From the NCBI GenBank assembly GCA_014800105.1, contig JAAVGQ010000056.1:1-24813 (forward strand): a stretch of 24,813 nt of DNA. The letters are read 5' to 3'. Positions 8,715 to 16,737 of the stretch are shown here, in pieces. How positions within the stretch are numbered: position 1 is the stretch's first letter; each line of letters starts with the position of its first letter. The notes beneath the pieces are model-generated. The model made no database searches. It was not told the DNA's origin and saw nothing but the letters and a program-made list of their open reading frames with translations. The stretch comes from Bacteroidales bacterium. GTDB lineage: Bacteria > Bacteroidota > Bacteroidia > Bacteroidales > Muribaculaceae. The position numbers and the translations under genes are program-made.

Positions 8715-8722
8715 TAATTTAG

Positions 8723-8782
8723 GTATCCCCAGCTTACAGCCGGCGGAGGTCGCAAGACCAACGACGGCATAGCTGGGGTTAC
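8723..8782 (+). repeat. Large structured hairpin with GNRA-type tip, between convergent genes
   Basis: Outer stem GTATCCCCAGCT (8723-8734) with AGCTGGGGTTAC (8771-8782): 11 of 12 pairs. An inner stem pairs GCCG (8739-8742) with CGGC (8765-8768), and the tip is GGTC-GCAA-GACC (8748-8759), a 4-bp stem closed by a GNRA-type tetraloop. It sits between the converging GH27 and PagL-like genes and may end transcripts in both directions, although T-runs are lacking. Its position between palindromes 6 and 7 matches the hairpin at 1488-1516. Confidence 0.6.
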
Positions 8783-8801
8783 TTCGTGTATATACTCATC
8801 T

Positions 8802-8818
8802 CAGTGTCGGAGACACTG
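8802..8818. repeat. Intergenic palindrome 7 (CAGTGTC-gga-GACACTG)
   Basis: Perfect 7-bp arms around three bases, followed by AACAA as in palindromes 2 and 5. It ends 9 bases before the end of the PagL-like gene. Confidence 0.75.
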
Positions 8819-8827
8819 AACAAAAAT

Positions 8828-10015
8828 TTATTTGCGGCCGAGGGTGACGCCGAGACCAAGCATGAGATTGGAGGGGGAATGGAACTCGACGAGGCGGTAA
8901 CCTACATTGAGGTAGACCGGGCCGGCTAAGTAGGTTTTCAGCGTGACCGTCTGGTAAAGTTTGCGGGTCTCGGAAGGGCCAACAAAACCGTAACCAACTC
9001 CCACATTCAATGAGAAAATAGGCATGACGAGCTCTGCGCGTGCCGACAGTCCGGCCGATACCTGACGGAAGAACGGCGGACGGTAGAATTTCATGTCATC
9101 GCCGTAGGTATCAGGCACGCGGTATTTCATCAGCCCGGTATTCTCGCTCCACTGCAGGTCGAGCGACAGGCCGGTGCGGAACGTGGGATGAAGGTCCCAC
9201 ATGGGCGCGAATGACAATCCCGCCACCCCGAAGTGTCCCGGCAGGAGATGCTTCTCACCCACCTCGGTAAAAGCACCATCCTCGGCTGGGAAATAAGCTT
9301 TACGCCATGCCCCGAAGGCTGTAATATCATACGAGACACCTTGCTGAAAATCATCATCGCGAGAGAATGGAGAAACCGGTGCCGCCATTGGCGAGCCGGG
9401 CACAATTACCACCCCGAGCGAGCCACCGACGGTGTTCACGCCGGGATTAGGCCACGAAGTGTTTCCATTTGAGTAGTGCGACAGGTCGAGGCCGCCTGAA
9501 AGCAGAACGCCGGGCGTCAAGGCATACGTTAGCTTGAACCCGAGATTCAGGAAAGCATTGGTCGACGAACCAACCACAAGGTTAGAGTGGATATCATCGC
9601 CCGTGAGAGTCTTTTTCCAGCCGAACGATGCTCCGAAATTCCACTCATAATCCAGCGAAAGACGTGGCGAGAGCGCAACGATCGGAGCTCCCTGAAACAC
9701 GTATAGCCCCACCGGATTACCTATCTTGCGAGGCATTAGGAAAGTATTGGCACTCAACCCTATACCCTGATAGACTGACGCCGTTCGACCCGCCCCGGGA
9801 CGCTGAAAAGAGTAACGCAAGTGCCACGACAGTGCAGCGTGACTCTCTACGCCGTCAGGTTCCATACGGTCATAAAGCACTGAATTGGAGTTAAATGCAT
9901 AACCGGCACGCATGCCCGCCTCCCACCGCGACAGGAAGTTACCCTCATCGGCGGCATGTGCCTGGACGACAGCAACCCCTACTAATATTATAGACAGAAA
10001 CTTTTTCAATCTCAT
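8828..10015 (-). CDS. Acyloxyacyl hydrolase / PagL-like lipid A deacylase, outer-membrane barrel
   Basis: A 395-residue protein starting MRLKKFLSIILVGVAVVQAHA, a clear signal peptide. The ATG at 10015 is chosen because it lies 4 bases after the upstream stop; the longer reading to 10057 would overlap that gene. The body alternates polar and hydrophobic residues as in an outer-membrane barrel and ends in TLGRK. The stretch LSHYSNGNTSWPNPGVN (His180, Ser182) matches the PagL family His-x-Ser active-site motif, in which Ser cleaves an acyl chain from lipid A. The glutamate of the Pseudomonas PagL triad is not obvious. Bacteroidota members of this family are often longer than classic PagL (about 150-170 residues). 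It is the second gene of an operon with a lipoprotein. The fold and family are likely; the exact substrate is not shown. Confidence 0.75.
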   Translation of the reverse strand: MRLKKFLSIILVGVAVVQAHAADEGNFLSRWEAGMRAGYAFNSNSVLYDRMEPDGVESHAALSWHLRYSFQRPGAGRTASVYQGIGLSANTFLMPRKIGNPVGLYVFQGAPIVALSPRLSLDYEWNFGASFGWKKTLTGDDIHSNLVVGSSTNAFLNLGFKLTYALTPGVLLSGGLDLSHYSNGNTSWPNPGVNTVGGSLGVVIVPGSPMAAPVSPFSRDDDFQQGVSYDITAFGAWRKAYFPAEDGAFTEVGEKHLLPGHFGVAGLSFAPMWDLHPTFRTGLSLDLQWSENTGLMKYRVPDTYGDDMKFYRPPFFRQVSAGLSARAELVMPIFSLNVGVGYGFVGPSETRKLYQTVTLKTYLAGPVYLNVGYRLVEFHSPSNLMLGLGVTLGRK

Positions 10016-10019
10016 AACC

Positions 10020-10703
10020 TTATGATTCTGTAGCAGGAGTGACCTCACTCCACTCAACCTGTATCTTCACCGGAACCTGTACGGATACCACAACCCATCC
10101 ATTATCGAGTGATTCAGGGAAATTGCTCATATAGTATTTAATATCGGCTTTTGCCTCCATGCAACAACGTGTCACCGTCACATCAGCCTTTACCTTGCTA
10201 TAGGCCGGGAGAGAAAAAGACTCCGTGTGCCCCGCCATATATTGATAGGGAAGAATGGATTTTCCGAAAGCAAATGGTATCTCCTGCCCGTAAAAACCGG
10301 GATTCCCGTCCGAGTCAAGGCCCGGAATTGGCACACAAGGCTGCTCATCAGCCGGGGCCCACGGTATAGCATAATATGTAGTATTGGAAATCTGGACAAT
10401 AGAACCATTGTAGTTATCAAAGAGTACGGTCACATCGATTGCCTTAGGACCGTTATTGATAAACGTGGTCCCGGTGGTAAAAGACTGCTCATAAGGCCCG
10501 AGAGTCAGACTTGATTCATTATATTTGATAGACGCAAGCATGAAAACGCCGGCATCATACGGATCGTCGGGGGTGTCAGGATCATCTGGGGCGTCAGGAC
10601 CATCAGGAATCTCGACGGGCGGCCTGCTCACAAACACCTCGTCATTACATGCCGTCATGACCCCGGTGAGAAGCAATATTATTATATATGGAAGCTTTTT
10701 CAT
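10020..10703 (-). CDS. Lipoprotein with Asp/Pro-rich linker, function unknown
   Basis: A 227-residue protein with a lipoprotein signal ending MTAC (Cys19). Residues about 30-52 form a low-complexity linker built on repeated P-D-x-P-D units (PDGPDAPDDPDTPDDPYDAG), as in many Bacteroidota surface lipoproteins. The rest is beta-rich, with conserved-looking stretches such as SSLTLGPYEQSF and FINNGPKAIDVTVLFDNYNG, which suggest an immunoglobulin-like fold. I do not recognise a family. It is the first gene of an operon with the PagL-like gene, four bases apart, from the promoter at 10724-10755. The pairing suggests an envelope role, but that is inference. Confidence 0.75.
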   Translation of the reverse strand: MKKLPYIIILLLTGVMTACNDEVFVSRPPVEIPDGPDAPDDPDTPDDPYDAGVFMLASIKYNESSLTLGPYEQSFTTGTTFINNGPKAIDVTVLFDNYNGSIVQISNTTYYAIPWAPADEQPCVPIPGLDSDGNPGFYGQEIPFAFGKSILPYQYMAGHTESFSLPAYSKVKADVTVTRCCMEAKADIKYYMSNFPESLDNGWVVVSVQVPVKIQVEWSEVTPATES

Positions 10704-10723
10704 AGTCTGGAATTATTTACAGC

Positions 10724-10755
10724 CAAATATATATATTATTTACAATAATCCCAAA
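10724..10755 (-). promoter_or_regulatory. Bacteroidota-type promoter for the lipoprotein-PagL-like operon
   Basis: On the minus strand: TTTG (10755-10752), 20 bases, TATATTTG (10731-10724). This fits the -33/-7 consensus exactly and places the transcript start about 15 bases before the ATG at 10703. Confidence 0.8.
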
Positions 10756-10781
10756 TTATGAGCAACTTTGTAATCAAAGTT

Positions 10782-11582
10782 TTACTTTTTCAAGAGGTCT
10801 TTAATGTGATTGCGCATGATGTGGAATGCCGGCGCCGGCATGTCGCCATGGTTGTAGCCGTCGAGTTCGTAGATATAGACATAAGGGTGCCCCGTGAGCT
10901 TTAGCATGCGCCACAAGTAGGCGTTCTCCTCGTAACGGCCGTAGAGTTCCTGCTCCCTGTCACCGCAGATTATCACGTAGGGCGGAACCTCGCGGCTCAC
11001 GAAATAGAGCGGCGCGAGCTCGTCAACCGTCGCTGTGAGCGGTGATATACCCTCGCTGTCACGCTGAGCAAAATGAGTGATTGCCTGGCCGCTGAACGGG
11101 AACAGACCGGCTATCATGTCAGGCGACTTGCCATGAGCCTCGAGCCAGCGCTTGTCAAATCCCACCATTGAAGTGAGGTAGCCGCCGGCCGAGTGACCTG
11201 ACACAAAGAGTTTTGACGGGTCACCTCCATAGTTAGCCACGCTGTCGATCGTCCACGCTACCGCTGCTGCCGCATCCTCAATACACCCCTTGACGCCGTT
11301 GCCGTCAGCATAACGGTAGTTAGGAGCCACCACGATATATTCCCCGGTCATGAGCTCGCGTGGAATATACTTGCCACCGCCGGTGAGTCCACCACCGTGG
11401 AACCAAACGATCACCGGTAGCGAGTCAGTAGTCTCAACCGTCTCAGGGTAATAGACATCGAGCACGCAGCGGTCAGCACCGTTACTATATCTCACGTCAG
11501 CTGTTGTTTTAAAGTCGCGGGCATGAGTTATCGTCGTAATCCCGGCAACAACGAGGAGTATAAAAAGATGTTTAATACGCAT
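10782..11582 (-). CDS. Secreted alpha/beta hydrolase (esterase/lipase family)
   Basis: A 266-residue serine hydrolase, exported by a signal peptide (residues 1 to about 21, ending THA). The oxyanion-hole motif HGGG is at residues 62-65, the nucleophile elbow GHSAGG places Ser131, and likely partners are Asp208 (ICGDRE) and His245 (DGYNHGD). This arrangement fits the BD-FAE/hormone-sensitive-lipase-like esterases, which remove acetyl or feruloyl groups or cleave small esters. No linked glycan gene shares its operon, so the substrate is open. It is divergent from the small membrane protein at 11622, with 39 bases between the two starts. I see no convincing promoter for it there. Confidence 0.85.
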   Translation of the reverse strand: MRIKHLFILLVVAGITTITHARDFKTTADVRYSNGADRCVLDVYYPETVETTDSLPVIVWFHGGGLTGGGKYIPRELMTGEYIVVAPNYRYADGNGVKGCIEDAAAAVAWTIDSVANYGGDPSKLFVSGHSAGGYLTSMVGFDKRWLEAHGKSPDMIAGLFPFSGQAITHFAQRDSEGISPLTATVDELAPLYFVSREVPPYVIICGDREQELYGRYEENAYLWRMLKLTGHPYVYIYELDGYNHGDMPAPAFHIMRNHIKDLLKK

Positions 11583-11609
11583 AGTTATGTAAGTTTACGG
11601 TTAAATCAG

Positions 11610-11617
11610 TACATTTG
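11610..11617 (+). promoter_or_regulatory. Possible -7 element (TACATTTG) before the small membrane protein
   Basis: It fits TAnnTTTG, and TATG (one mismatch to TTTG) lies 20 bases upstream at 11586-11589. It ends only 4 bases before the ATG at 11622, so the message would be leaderless or nearly so if this promoter is used. Confidence 0.4.
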
Positions 11618-11621
11618 TAAC

Positions 11622-11801
11622 ATGAAACAGAAATTTTATTCAGCAGTTCTGGCATTGACCGCCATCACGCTGGGCGGTCTTCAGCTTAAAGCCCATGCCG
11701 GAGGCCGGTTTGGAGCCCTTGTGGGCATCTTCCTGCTGGTTTACGGCACCATCTCATTTCTTGCCCTCTTCCCCGACAAGGGTAAAGGGAAAAAGAAATG
11801 A
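11622..11801 (+). CDS. Small two-helix membrane protein, function unknown
   Basis: A 59-residue protein. The ATG at 11622 is preferred over an in-frame start at 11523, which would run antisense through the start of the neighbouring hydrolase gene. Two hydrophobic segments are visible: residues about 4-22 (FYSAVLALTAITLGGLQL, possibly a signal peptide ending AHA) and about 29-49 (FGALVGIFLLVYGTISFLALF). The tail is basic (KGKGKKK), which suggests a cytoplasmic end. I do not recognise a family. It converges on polA with only 3 bases between the stop codons and no terminator. The amino-acid pattern is clearly protein-like, but expression is uncertain. Confidence 0.6.
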   Translation: MKQKFYSAVLALTAITLGGLQLKAHAGGRFGALVGIFLLVYGTISFLALFPDKGKGKKK

Positions 11802-11804
11802 TAA

Positions 11805-14468
11805 TCAATGGGCTTCAAGCCAGTTTGATGCGACACCGGCCGACACCTCAAGGCGTACACTTCCTGCGAAAGCTCCTTCCATCAACTTGACAACAAGCTC
11901 CTTAACATGTTCAAGTTCATCAGGTTTGACATTGAATATGAGTTCATCATGAACCTGCATAATCATCGTTGAGCGCAAGCCCTCTTTCCTAAAGGCATCA
12001 GCAATATTAATCATCGCAATCTTGATAATATCAGCTGCCGAGCCCTGCAACGGTGCATTCACGGCATTGCGCTCAGCATATCCACGCACAACTGCATTAC
12101 GGGAATTAATATCAGGGAGCATCCTCTTGCGACCCATCACCGTGGTGACATAGCCCTGCTCGCGAGCCTTCTCAATCGAGTTATTGATATAGTCGCGAAT
12201 GTGAGGATAGGAGGCGAAATAACCGTCAATAAGCATCTTAGCCTCGCTGCGCGAAATTCCCAGGCGCTCGCTGAGCCCGAAGGCCGAGATGCCGTAGATT
12301 ATACCGAAATTGGCAGTCTTGGCATTACGTCGCTCTGTATCACTCACCTCCTCGAGAGCCTTGTGATAGATTTTGGCGGCAGTGGCGCGGTGAATATCCT
12401 TGCCGGTGGCGAAGGCATCAACCATGTCAGGGTCCCGGCTGAGTTCAGCCATCAGGCGTAGCTCAATCTGCGAGTAGTCAGCTGACAGCATGAGGTCGCC
12501 CTCGTCAGGGATAAACGCACGACGTATCTCGCGACCGAGATCAGTGCGCACCGGGATATTCTGCAGGTTAGGATTGGTTGATGACAGGCGACCGGTTGCT
12601 GTAACCGTCTGGTTGTAAGTAGTATGTATTTTGCCCGTCAGCGGATTAATCAGTTGCGGGAGAGCATTTATATAGGTAGTCAGGAGTTTTCTCAAACCTC
12701 TCACTTGCAGGATTATATCCACTACAGGGTGAGAGTTGCGATATTTCTCCAGAATTTCCTCAGTAGTAGAATAAGCACCTCGTTTTGTGCGCTTTGCCTT
12801 GGGGTCAATCTTGAGTCGCTCGAAGAGCACTTCACCCACCTGCATTGGCGATGACAGGTTGAACGTCGTGCCCGCAAGACGATAAGCCTCTTCTTCAAGA
12901 CCTTGCAACCGCTCGGTGAGCTGCTGCGAGAGTTTCGACAGTTCACCGGTATCAATGCGCACTCCGTTCCATTCCATCCCGGCAAGCACCTTGACCATTG
13001 GAAGCTCAATATCATTGTATAAGACCGTAAGGCCGTCAGCCTCAATACGTTTGGCAAGCTCAGCCTGTGATTCCAGGACTGCTGTTGCATATTGAGCAGC
13101 GCTCTCGGGTGACACTCCACCCTCGGGCGACTTGAACCGGCGTTCGGGATCAATGATATAGCGCAGAACTCCGGTATCCTCGTAGGCACATGTCATCTCC
13201 ACTCCCTCGCGCTTTAATAATAAAAGGTCGCGCTTAACGTCGTGGCTCACGATTATTGTCCGCTCGTCAGTGAACAGCGGTTCAAGAACAGCCATCACCT
13301 CCCTACGCTCATCTTTGTTTTCAGACACCGGAATGTAAACGCACTTTTCAGGACTGTCACTTATTGCAATCCCCTTGAGCCCGGCCGTCATAGATTCCGC
13401 CCCCTTGGCGTTCATGAACAGCCCAAGCTTCTTGCCGGCGAGTTTTTCTACGGCTTTACCCACAGCAAGAGGAGATTCAAGCGTTTCAACTTGAGTGGCT
13501 ATGGTGGTAGCCTCTTCTGCACTTGCCGGCTCGTCAAATAACGATCCCATGCCTGATACAGTTGCCTCAAACGCTTGAACGGGAGACTTTATATTGCCCT
13601 CCAGTCGGCTCAGGAAAGTACGAAATTCCAGTTCTTTATAAATTTCCCGAAGAGCGTCTACATTCTCGGGCTTGCGCTCAAGGGAGTCAACGGTGATATC
13701 AACCGGAACATCAGTCTTGATAGTGACGAGGAACTTTGAGAACCTAATCTGCTCGGCATTCTCGCGGATTTTCTTCTGTAAAGCACCCTTGAGATCATCA
13801 ACATGGTCGAGCAAGTTCTCGACACTGCCCCACTCCTTAATAAGCTTAGACGCAGTTTTTTCGCCGACACCGGGACACCCGGGCACGTTATCGCTCACGT
13901 CCCCTTCGAGGGCAAGCAGGTCAATGACCTGGCGGGGAGAGTCAATGCCGTAACGCTCGCACACTTCGCGCGGACCACGAATCTCGAAACCCTGCCCCTT
14001 GAGCGCGGGACGATACATGAACGTATGGTCAGTGACAAGCTGTCCGTAATCCTTGTCGGGCGTCATCATGAACGTCGTGAAACCACACTCCTGAGCATGA
14101 CGGGCAAGCGTACCGATAACATCATCAGCCTCGAAACCGGGAATCTCAACAACCGGGATATTGTAAGCTTCGATAATACGTTTGATATAAGGGATAGAAA
14201 GCGTAATATCCTCAGGCTGAGCGTCACGCTGAGCCTTGTATTCGGGGTAGACCTCATGACGGAAAGTGACACCGTGAGGAGGGTCGAAACACACAGCGAT
14301 ATGTGACGGATTTTCTTTTTTGAGAATCTCGTCAAGAGTGTTGCAGAAGCCGTAAATAGCTGAAGTATTGAGGCCTCCTGAAGTAACGCGCGGTGCACGA
14401 ATCAAAGCGTAGTAAGCACGGTAAATAAGCGCATAAGCATCAAGAAGGAAAAGTTTCTTATCGTCCAT
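11805..14468 (-). CDS. polA: DNA polymerase I
   Basis: Repair and Okazaki-fragment-processing polymerase. 887 residues. The N-terminal 5'-nuclease (FEN) domain, about 1-290, shows LFLLDAYALIYRAYYAL, GFEADDVIG, TPDKDYGQLV and a helix-hairpin-helix (GCPGVGEKTASKLI). The middle 3'-5' exonuclease-like domain, about 335-490, appears inactive: the exo I D-x-E is replaced by F-M-N-A (Met352, Ala354), and exo III YxxxD reads YATAV, while the Asp of exo II survives in VKRD. The polymerase domain, about 500-887, is intact: motif A DYSQIELR (Asp664), motif B RRNAKTANFGIIYG, motif C VHDE (Asp841). It is somewhat shorter than the 928 residues of E. coli Pol I. A tRNA-Gln gene and its terminator lie upstream on the same strand, and a 27-base dyad (14498-14524) lies in the polA leader region. 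Confidence 0.96.
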   Translation of the reverse strand: MDDKKLFLLDAYALIYRAYYALIRAPRVTSGGLNTSAIYGFCNTLDEILKKENPSHIAVCFDPPHGVTFRHEVYPEYKAQRDAQPEDITLSIPYIKRIIEAYNIPVVEIPGFEADDVIGTLARHAQECGFTTFMMTPDKDYGQLVTDHTFMYRPALKGQGFEIRGPREVCERYGIDSPRQVIDLLALEGDVSDNVPGCPGVGEKTASKLIKEWGSVENLLDHVDDLKGALQKKIRENAEQIRFSKFLVTIKTDVPVDITVDSLERKPENVDALREIYKELEFRTFLSRLEGNIKSPVQAFEATVSGMGSLFDEPASAEEATTIATQVETLESPLAVGKAVEKLAGKKLGLFMNAKGAESMTAGLKGIAISDSPEKCVYIPVSENKDERREVMAVLEPLFTDERTIIVSHDVKRDLLLLKREGVEMTCAYEDTGVLRYIIDPERRFKSPEGGVSPESAAQYATAVLESQAELAKRIEADGLTVLYNDIELPMVKVLAGMEWNGVRIDTGELSKLSQQLTERLQGLEEEAYRLAGTTFNLSSPMQVGEVLFERLKIDPKAKRTKRGAYSTTEEILEKYRNSHPVVDIILQVRGLRKLLTTYINALPQLINPLTGKIHTTYNQTVTATGRLSSTNPNLQNIPVRTDLGREIRRAFIPDEGDLMLSADYSQIELRLMAELSRDPDMVDAFATGKDIHRATAAKIYHKALEEVSDTERRNAKTANFGIIYGISAFGLSERLGISRSEAKMLIDGYFASYPHIRDYINNSIEKAREQGYVTTVMGRKRMLPDINSRNAVVRGYAERNAVNAPLQGSAADIIKIAMINIADAFRKEGLRSTMIMQVHDELIFNVKPDELEHVKELVVKLMEGAFAGSVRLEVSAGVASNWLEAH

Positions 14469-14497
14469 GAAATGGGAAAGTTATAGATTATCTAATG

Positions 14498-14524
14498 AGG
14501 AACCATTCATGCTGAACAGTTCCT
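14498..14524. promoter_or_regulatory. 27-base symmetric dyad in front of polA
   Basis: Outer arms AGGAAC and GTTCCT, inner arms TTCA and TGAA, with a CA after AGGAAC and a CA before GTTCCT, around a 3-base centre (TGC). It begins 30 bases upstream of the polA ATG and ends 24 bases before the tRNA terminator stem. It may be an operator or a leader hairpin. No known binding site is recognised. Confidence 0.5.
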
Positions 14525-14540
14525 TAGCAAAAATAGACAA

Positions 14541-14587
14541 AAAAACTAAAATCCGCAAGCGTTGAGGATTAACGACTTGCGGATTTT
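14541..14587 (-). terminator. Terminator of tRNA-Gln, usable in both directions
   Basis: A perfect 12-bp stem (AAAATCCGCAAG at 14548-14559 with CTTGCGGATTTT at 14576-14587). A further 4-bp pairing inside the loop (CGTT with AACG) lengthens it. On the minus strand the stem is followed by AG and seven T; on the plus strand by TT and CTG. It lies 5 bases past the tRNA 3' end and separates the tRNA from polA. Confidence 0.88.
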
Positions 14588-14592
14588 TTCTG

Positions 14593-14663
14593 TTGTCTTA
14601 CCAGGATTCGAACCTAGACAGACAGAACCAAAAACTGTAGTGCTACCATTACACCATAAGACA
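14593..14663 (-). tRNA. tRNA-Gln, anticodon TTG
   Basis: 71 bases. The acceptor stem TGTCTTA / TAAGACA is perfect (7 bp). The D arm has GTG/CAC around a loop with GGTAG. The anticodon loop TTTTGGT gives anticodon TTG (reads CAA, Gln). The T arm is CTAGG-TTCGAAT-CCTGG with one T:G pair. The discriminator is A and the CCA end is not encoded. The anticodon stem ACAGT/TCTGT has a T-T mismatch at the pair next to the loop (31-39), to my knowledge tolerated in tRNA-Gln. Confidence 0.95.
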
Positions 14664-14707
14664 ATCAACAGTGCCCAGTCAGGCGTAAAAGCCCTTCTAA
14701 AGCGATG

Positions 14708-14739
14708 CAAAGGTAACAATATTTTGCTTTCTCTCCAAA
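14708..14739 (-). promoter_or_regulatory. Bacteroidota-type promoter for tRNA-Gln
   Basis: On the minus strand: TTTG (14739-14736), 20 bases, TACCTTTG (14715-14708). It fits the -33/-7 consensus exactly. The primary transcript would start about 35-40 bases before the mature tRNA 5' end, so 5' trimming by RNase P is expected. Confidence 0.8.
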
Positions 14740-14752
14740 TTTAATCTCGGAA

Positions 14753-14778
14753 ACTTTCCATTTTATACCAGGGAAAGT
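14753..14778. other. Short hairpin between ogt and tRNA-Gln
   Basis: ACTTTCC (14753-14759) pairs with GGAAAGT (14772-14778), 7 bp, loop of 12. It lies about 72 bases past the ogt stop, just upstream of the tRNA promoter. It could end ogt transcripts, but no T-run follows. Otherwise nothing is seen in 14740-14849. Confidence 0.3.
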
Positions 14779-14849
14779 ACAAGTGAGTGATATGATACGT
14801 GCCATCTCCCTTGGATACTAATAGGTTAAACCTCGGGCTAAGTGGGTTT

Positions 14850-16647
<1,798 letters not shown>

Positions 16648-16737
16648 TTGAACAAAATCTATTTCTACATGCTTATTAATATGTAAGTATCTGCCCCAAT
16701 AAATAATCGGCTACTTATTTCAAAATATAATTAAGAA

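Noticed and set aside
10016..10057. Longer start for the PagL-like protein
   Set aside because: It would overlap the upstream lipoprotein gene by 38 bases and put polar residues before the signal peptide; the ATG at 10015 follows the stop by 4 bases.
11523..11621. Longer start for the small membrane protein
   Set aside because: The extra 33 residues lie antisense to the hydrolase start and its upstream region and have no protein-like pattern.
16648..16737. ATATGTAAGTA and TTGAACAAAA strings resembling the palindrome-element flanks
   Set aside because: No palindrome or hairpin accompanies them; too short to count as another copy.
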